From Lingula anatina (lineage: Eukaryota > Brachiopoda > Lingulata > Lingulida > Lingulidae): 22,057 nt of DNA. The position numbers and the translations under genes were made by a program. Each line of letters starts with the position of its first letter. Positions within the stretch are counted from its first letter, which is position 1. The notes under the pieces are model-generated. The model made no database searches and was not told where the DNA came from. It saw only the letters and a program-made list of their open reading frames with translations. Shown one piece after another: positions 13,001-22,000 of the stretch. The stretch lies in assembly GCF_001039355.2 (NCBI RefSeq), contig NW_019775827.1, forward strand, positions 60,461 through 82,517, read 5' to 3'.

Positions 13001-16000
13001 GTGCGGCAAGATCAGGGTGGTCAGGGTAGGTGAAGATTTTATAATGGAATGTCTACATTGAAGTTCATTAATATTTAGGGATGTAATTCTTCCTTCATTG
13101 GATTTCCTACTTTTCATATGTGAGGTTTTTTTTTGGAAGCTTGCTGTCATGAAGCAAGAAGGAAGAGGAAGTACGTCCTTCTTTAGCCTTCTGTTGCCAC
13201 ATCCTTGTTGTCAACCTTCACTCACAGTGACAATACTGTTATTGGCTGATAAATCTTTTTGATGTTTCAGATGTTGGTCATACTGACGGCAAAGACAGTG
13301 ACACCATGACCAAAATAGGTGAGTAAATTAAGAGGAATACAGCACATTACAAATTAATTACACCCTAGAAATGCGAGCAGGGTCATTCCCAGCAAAAATT
13401 TATTCTCTTTTTCTTTAAATAATTTACTTAATTTTTCTTTCAGGAAAAGCTGTGATGAGTTTCCTATCCAAGTATTGGATATTGGTTTGTTCTGCTATGA
13501 TGTTAGCTATGGGTATAATAGACAAACCCGTGCTGTACAGATGTGTCTATATGCTGCTCTTCTTGCTCTATATCATCATATTCCAGGTATGGGTACAGTT
13601 CATTGTGTATGCAACTGAAATTGTTGAAGCACTGTTGATTTACATGGTGCTTAAACAGCTAAAAGCCATTAGATTTTGTTCTCCTTAGCATCAGTTAGCA
13701 TCAGTTATTTTTTTAAATAACCTTTTACATTTCTAGTAACTAGAATAATGAAATTGTCATGTCAATGCAGTTTTATCTTTAAAAAGCCACAAACAGAGCA
13801 GAGTTTTGAAGTTGAAGTTATTTAATAAAGATGCTTGTTCATTTTTTCTGTCCGTAATGGTGATCAATAACCAATATTTCTCAAAAACTAATAGATGTTA
13901 TTTCAAGTTTTTTGGTCACAAGTTTAGGCTTGCACTAATCAATATTCTTGCCAAATTTGAACAATGTATGTATTATAGTTCTTGTAGAATTTATTTTTAA
14001 AGTGTCAAAATTCCGTCCGTAATGCAAAACGAATACCACGGAATGCCCCTTATATACTAGATATGTCTAAGAGGACTTAGTCTAATATCTCAAGAGGCTG
14101 AAATACACTAGTCCAAGTTTGCTATGGCTTAATGTAAAGACAGTTGCACATATCTGTTAAAATTAGTTTTTGGGGCAACACGGAAGCACCCATTTGAATT
14201 GTAAGAGCACTTCAATATGATATAAGCAGTATGATTCTGCCTCTATCTTCAATTATTTTCGCCAAGAACAATGCCTAGAACTTATTGTCTCAGCAAAGAA
14301 CATTTTCTTTATTCGCATTTCTTTATCCGTTGAGATATATTTAATTGGAGACAAACATTTCATGCAGTTTGTGATTGAACTCTATTCCAGCTGTCGTACA
14401 AAGTCTGGAGGTTCGTCCTGTATGTGTTCTGGTGGGTGGTTATCATCTACTCAATGCTAGTCCTCATCCTGATCTACACCTACCAGTTCAACGCCTTCCC
14501 CAGCTACTGGAGGAATGGCACAGGACTGTCTGATGACATGTAAGTACAGTACAGGGCTACCTGATTATATGTAAGTACGGGACAGGACTGTCTGATAACA
14601 TGTGAGCATGGGACAGGACTGTCTGATGACATGTAAGTATGGGACAGGACTGTCTGATGACATGTGAGCATGGGACAGGACTGTCTGATGACATGTAAGT
14701 ACGGGACAAGACTGTCTGATGACATGTAAGTATGGGACAGGACTGTCTGATGACATGTAAGTATGGGACAGGACTGTCTGATGACATGTGAGCATGGGAC
14801 AGGACTGTCTGATGACATGTTAGTATGGGACAGAACTGTCTGATAGCATGTAAGTATGGGACAGGACTGTTTGATGACATGTAAGTATTGGACAGAACTG
14901 TCTGATGATATGTAAGTATGGGACAGAACTGTCTGATGACATGTAAATATGGGACAGGACTGTTTGATGACATATAACTATGGGACAGGACTGTATGATT
15001 ACATGTAAGTATGGGACAGGACTGTTTGATGACATGTAAGTACGGGGCAGGACTGTCTGATGACATATAAGTATGGGACAGGACTGTATGATGACATGTA
15101 AGTATGGTATGAGACTGTCTGACAACTTGAGTAGGAGACAGGACCATCTGATGATGTATGGGACAGGACTATCTGATGACATGTAAATACAGGATGGGAG
15201 TGTCATCTTACTATGGGACAGGACTATCTGATGACAATAATAGAATGGGACAGTATTGGTTCTGATTATCAGTGAGTATTCCCATTGATAGTGATGCATC
15301 AAGTACATTTCTTCCACCACTCAGATGCGGCTATTACCTTATACTCTACCTTAATGTTTTTCGTCCATTATTTCCAGACTGGCAGACATAGGACTTGAGC
15401 AGTACGATGTGGCAGGGTTAGTGCTCAAGATGCTCACCCCCACTGTATTCCTGATCATGGTGATACTACAAGTACACTACTTCCACAAACCCTTCATGCT
15501 GATGAGTGATGTCAAGAGATACTTGTGAGTAATTTGGATATCGTCTCAGAGATATCTTATTGTTAAAATGAGGTACTTGTATTTATTTAGGTTTATGTAG
15601 TAATGTTGTAATAGAGACTATATTAGTGATATCTAGAGATGTTAGTGAGTTGTCGGAAGAATGCTATGTTGTGAAGTTATTGATTTGTGAGTGTTAAAGA
15701 TGGCCGTATACTCGTTATGTTGTAAAGTTGTATTAGAGTGACACCTGGTGTCTATAAGAGCAGGAGGTACACTGGTGTCTGTGGGCATGTGATGTCAGGG
15801 TAGAAATGTGGTTAATTGTTAAGGTTTGAATGTTTATATCTATGGTTTGTATGTGTCATGAAGAGTGGTGTGTTAAGACATAAAAAGAGACTTGAAATAA
15901 TAAAAGAGAAGACTTATGGGTGTGATAGTGTAACATTTGGATTGGCAGTTGATTGACGGCCAGAAAGTGTCAATCATACCATGATGGTACTTACTCAGGC

Positions 16001-19000
16001 CTACCCAACTACCAGACTTGGCACATACGGATCCTGAATTAACTGGTATATCAGACCACACTACCCATTTTCAAGGTGTGTCAGATCGCATTTCGGAGTA
16101 GCAGTCAGAACACCGTCAGGATGACCCCACGGTCGTCCCACAAAATATGTTCTGGGGTATGATACTCTGAAATGCGATCTAATACACATATAGTGTGGTC
16201 CTATATACCGGTTAATTCAGGATCTTTATGTGCCGAGTCTGGTAGTTGGGTAGGCCTGTTACTGGGATTTAAGCGTAATGTGCAAGTGATGACAGCCAGC
16301 CAAGCATTGCACAATTCAGCTTTGAACTGTGTGGCTTTGTTTTAGTTTCTTTATTTTGCTTATGCTTATGTTTCTACAAATTAGGATTCAGACAGTATTC
16401 TCCTTTTTTTTTATGTTTGATGTGATAGATTGTGTGTGATGAAGGCAAGTTAAAGTGACAGGAGGGAGAGGGTATGGGGGAGGAGGAGGGAGGGTAATGG
16501 AATGCTTTTTTCGTCAGACATTACCTTTTAAATTTGTAAATCAAATAAAATTCCAATGCAGTTTGAAGACAAACATTCAAAATTTACTAGTATATTATCA
16601 TTTGTAGTAAGTAGACTCCTGCATGCAAATTATATCAAAATAATTTTAGTTTTCAAAGTGTCGTCTGCTTTGTTCTGTCAATTAACTTAGCATTGTTTTC
16701 TACAGGTTGCCGGGGCAGGAGTTTGAGTTACAGCTGTGGTTGGTTGATCTTTCTTTTTACTAATTTCGCGATCTTTGGGTTTTGGTTTTATGTTAGAATG
16801 GAAATCTAGGAATGATGTTGGCAATGATTGAGAGAATGGTCCCAAAACCTTCCTTATTTGTTGCTACATTGTATCTGCTTACTATTTTGTCTATCATGAC
16901 TTTGTTAACACTAATGTTAAACATAGAATTGCGCATTTTTGCAATATTTGTTTGAAATTTTTAACCAGTCAGAGCAACCTGCTACTTATTTAAGTTTTAA
17001 ACTCACTTGGTATTGAAGGGAAAGAAAAAGGTGATGCTTCTGGCTTGTAAAATGTTTGTGTTGCATTCAAATGTTTGGCTTAGCCTACTTCCTTTCAAGG
17101 GTTCTGGGTTTGATACTGCTTGGTTGCCTGATGGTGCTAGAAGAAATGGTGCATTGTTCTGGCTGCCATGCCCTCATGATGCAGACATGCTGAAACTGTA
17201 GGCCCTACTGGTCAGGTACCAGTAGAATTAGGTTCAGTCAATAAAGGCAGGGGCGGATTGAGGCTGTCTTCTGGATCTTCTTGTCAGATTTTCAAGTTAA
17301 CATTGACTGGTATTTAATTTTTTCTGTCGGAAGACGGTCAAAATAGAGAATGGAACAACAAAAATTGGAAGACTATAAGAAAATATCTCTGGATCTGCCC
17401 CTAAAAGGGACTAGCAAAAAAAAAAAAAAAAATTAAAAGCAAGTGGATTATAATTTTTGAAAAATTTTAGAGCCACCATTTTGAATTTACAGTCAGTTTG
17501 GCAAAAAGTCATTTGGTGGGACAAATGATTCATAACTGTCAGTGAGAAGGTCCAGCTTTAAAAAAAATTCAGCATGTCTGTAATGGGAAATGAATGATAG
17601 GGTGATAGAATGATGAATGCTCAGTTTTTTTATCCCTGGGATAATCCTTTCTAACGAAGACAGTTCATTTTTAAAATAATACATTGATGACTACATGATT
17701 TAATTTCACAGCTAATTTTAAAGTAGTTTAATTAAAGCAATGTTCTTCTACTAACACTACCTGTCATGGCCAGTGTCTTGTCTTTACTGTTCTATATCTT
17801 TGATCCTCAGTAGGATCGATTTTCAAAATTCTTGAATCACATATTTTTGTGGGATCTCACTTGAATAATAATTTTTAAAAAAATCCCATAATAAGTGACT
17901 ATAAATTAGTGGTCTATACTTTGTTTTTGCTATGAAAATTCTGCTGGGGAAAGTGAGATCTTTGTGAAGAATGCAGTCATATGAAGGTGACTTTTAAGTG
18001 CATAAGGCTCTGAAGAAGATAATGCAATCAACACTGAAATGATTGGATGTATTTTCTTTATAGCAGCTTTTTTATGTCATGTATCTATTTTTTAAATGTC
18101 TACATTGCAATTCACTTAGAGGTTTTTTACTTTATGTTTATATCAACACATGTGAAATGGTACCAATAACTATATGCCAACGCTCCCAGTCATGTCACCT
18201 TTTTCCAGAAATAACCTGATATCATGTAGGGATCAGGGACTAGGTTCTCCAGAAAAAATTTTTAGTCAATATAATCTTAACTAAATAACTGATATTTAGT
18301 CGACTAAGTTGCATTTCACAAGGAAACTAAAAGCTCACTTGCTTCTTTCTTATCTTTTACATAAGCCCTTTGACCAAATTAGGATTATATTATCAAGTTT
18401 TTTTTCTCACTTTTGACAGTACCCCATTTAGGTATGCCAGATACATGTATTGGGGACCAATCACTCTTTAATAAAAAGCTCTTAGACTAATTTCACAAAG
18501 TTTAACTTTATTTAGTTGGCTGTCTGATTTTAGCAGCCTAAGCAAAGCCCAAGAACATTTTTTTGTTAAATAGCCTTTCATAAAGGCATAGTAAGTTAAC
18601 ATTGTTATGGTCTTGTTTGCCAAATTTTTGTATAAATTGGACGGTCCCTCTGGCAAGAGACCTGTTACAAAAAACTACTGTGAGACTGTCCAATTTAAAA
18701 CTGTTATAACAGTTACCCTGGAAATTTTCTGGTAACTTAGGCTATTTCAATACTCCTAGTTTGATTATGAACATTCCTGTGATTCTACCTCTATTAAACC
18801 CACCGTTAACCACCACTCTCCCCTACTTCTCAGTGACTTACCTGCCAAACCTAAGAAGATAAAGTGAGTACACTTTAAATAATTATTATATATCTAGATA
18901 CAACTGATGTGACCAGCACTGCATCATCTTGATTTGACATTTCCATATGTCACTATGACATTTTGTTCTTTGACATGTCTTTCATTTGTCACTGAGTGGA

Positions 19001-22000
19001 TTTTTGATTAAAATTATTTTATCCCTCTTTTTTTATTCGTGAATTGTGGTACGGAGTTCCAGCCGAGTCCCAGATAATGAAATTGGTTATTGATTTAATT
19101 GTGTGCTGTTGTCTTTTGGAACCAGACTGGTTGAAGTCAGGCTCCGGTTTCACAAAAAAACTTAAGTCAGGTTCCCTGGCTAAGAACTTAATTACCAAGG
19201 TTACATGGTCACATGGGCACATCTTACCCTATCGGGAGCAGTGCAACAGCACTCTCATGAAAATCCTAGTCAACTAAGCCAGGGAACTGTTTTGTGAAAC
19301 TGGGGCCTGATATTACATTCAGTTTTTTCCATAGAAATTTGGTTTTAGTTTGAACTTCAGGAAGTGGACACTTTGATTACACCCTCCCCCTTGACCACTT
19401 ACATGTACATGCCCTCTGAATCTGTAAACCATGAGTTTAAACAGTCTATATAGAGAACATTGAGAACCATCTCAGAGAATTTCAATGGGTGAAGGATAAC
19501 ATCAAAGTATCTTCCTGAAGTTACCTTTTTTTAAAGCATTCTGTTTCTAAATGTGCCCCAATTGTTTGTGCTAAATCTGTGTGATATTTTTTTCCACAAT
19601 GCGTGAGATTTGATTGACATGTTTTTTATCATATTTAAAATGTATGCAAAGCTGTGTGCAATTTTTCTATTTTATTACTCTAAGTAATGAGTAGAAATTA
19701 AGGGGAACATCACTATCTGGAGCCTAAAATGAATAAAACGATAATTTCAAGTCATGTTCTGCACATTTTGGTCACTTTAAGGGTGAGTGAGGCATGTACT
19801 ACACATGTCAGTGGGCTGCCATTTACTCTTGCGCCAGCGATGTTATTGTTCACCAGATAATGACTCCAAATAACTCAAAATTATCACTTTATTTATTTTA
19901 GGCCACAAAAAGTGATATTCCCTTTTCACATATTATATTATATCATATTATATTATGAATTGCGAATGTTATTATATTTATTTCTAAAGCAACCTGTAGT
20001 TCTTCAGTATGCTCTGGCATGGTTGGTTGCCAGGTGTGTCTCTTTGTATTCATTATGGATCATTTTTGATTTCTTGAAAGCAATTTTATTGTGGTGTTAT
20101 ATAGCTTTTACATTGTCTCGTGAATAAAGATGGTACAAAAGTAAATTGTTCCTAAAGGCACAAAATTTGTTTTTACCTACAGCAAGTCATGTTTTGTTTC
20201 TACGGGGACAATTCACTTTACCTATAAGTTATTGCTTTTTCATAATATTAATTCAAATGACACTTTTTGCTGCTGATGAACAGTGCATCTAACTGAGAAA
20301 ACTTTTGTTATGTAAAATTGTTTTCTTAAACATTTTATGTATTAATAAGTAGTTATAGCTTGAACTTATATTACCTCTCTATAATGACTATATCACAGAC
20401 TGAAGTTTGTGTGCTGTTACAATTGATTATTGCATTACTTACCACTTAACATAATTGATATCTCACTAAATTAATGAACTTTTGTATTACATGTGTTGAT
20501 AATTAATAGCATTTTGTTTAGTTTCTGTAAGGCAGTTCTAAGAAGAAAATGATATTCATAGTATGCTAAAACTGTCATAGTATAATAATGCCACAGATTT
20601 CTCATATTGACTAACTGGGTATATGTTCAATGCATGTTGAGTTCTAATTTAGCAGCACTGGTCACTTATACATATTTGCACATGTAGAAATGTGCACATT
20701 TTGGAATGATACATATGATATTGGGTTAAACATATTAAGTGTATCACTATTCCATGTGGTTGTGAAAAGAATAACTCAATTTTTGTGTTTTTTTCCTTTC
20801 TATACCAAAATAGACCTCATAATTTCTTTCCATTGTTATATGATTGTTGGTATTAAGGTAATGTTTTTTTTTTCTATGGTATGTGCTGGATGCTTTACAC
20901 TTATATTTTTCTTCTTAAGATTGTTGATTATTTTAATAATTTTTGGTATTATAAAATAAAAAACTTGAAGTTTCATATTCCCTTTATTGTTGAACAATAT
21001 ATACAATGTTTCATGGTGTATAAAGCAGCTGATCTTCCTAAATTGTATTGATGCAATCTTTTTTCTCCCTGTGTTCAATATGTGCTTGAGGCATGTCCTT
21101 TCTTTATATCAGGTGGATAAAAAAGGATTACTAATTTCAAATTCAAATTACTTCAACAGTTGTGGAATTTTCACAATGGGATTATAAGGAAAATTATGTT
21201 TTTAATAAATGCTGAAAATTTCACCACCTTTTCTCATTTTGGCATACTGAAAAAAATTAATGTATTAAATAAAAAAATCCCTTTTTGGCCCTTGTGATTT
21301 TTGACATCTCCCTCATGTATCTGAAATCTGCAAAGTTTCATTTCAAAAACTTGTTAACTGTTGAAGTTATTGAACTTTGAAATTAGTAATATGTTTTTTT
21401 CTGGCAATAACGTATGCAATAAGTGTACAGATTAAGTTTCTACTTGACAGTGAATGTTGGACAAATTGAATCATGTTCAAGTTTGAAGGCAAAGTTTCAA
21501 AAGATGTCTGAAATATTACAGTAGTCACTCTCAAGCTTTGTGTAAACTATGCTTCAGTAAAACAAAATTTTTACATGGAGTCAGTCTTAACAGAAGACTG
21601 ACATGATAGTTAAGTCAATAATTGTAATTCAGAATGCTGTATGTTGAATAGCATATTAGATCCAAGGAGTTGATAATTTATGTAGTTTTACAAATATTTC
21701 TGACCAAACGACAATTGTTGTTGCAGGAAGCCAGCGCCCCCTGGTGAGGCCACAGATGGGGAGCAGACGGAGGGCGAGGGGGAAGATGAGGGTGCTGAAA
21801 AGAAGAAAAAGAAAAGAGGTATTTGGGATAAGTAATGTGCAAATAACAGAAAAGCAGGACAGAAACTTTGTACAAAATCAATGAACAAAGTTGAAAAGTG
21901 ATAATGTTTTTTAAAATAATATCTCTTCAGTGAAGTACTTTTATTTTTCATATATCTCTTTTTTCATGTCAGGACTCCTGAGTTCCATGAAGCACTATTC

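Larger units (their letters stand above)
16259..18833 (+). other. Rest of intron 13
   Basis: Mostly AT-rich non-coding sequence. It contains a G-rich tract (16461-16494), the candidate cassette exon at 16706 and an inverted repeat at 18634-18696, each listed separately. ORFs at 17007-17201, 17493-17684 and 18468-18656 have no family resemblance. Confidence 0.6.

Noticed and set aside
14504-15320. Long overlapping minus-strand ORFs with repeated SSDSPVP / IRQSCPIL peptides
   Set aside because: They are translations of the 31-bp minisatellite. Because 31 is not a multiple of three and the unit lacks stops on that strand, all three frames stay open. No promoter, splice or family evidence.
19019-19277. 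Opposed ORFs over 19019-19277
   Set aside because: Both lie on the MITE-like repeat and on low-complexity flanks; neither resembles a transposase or any known protein.
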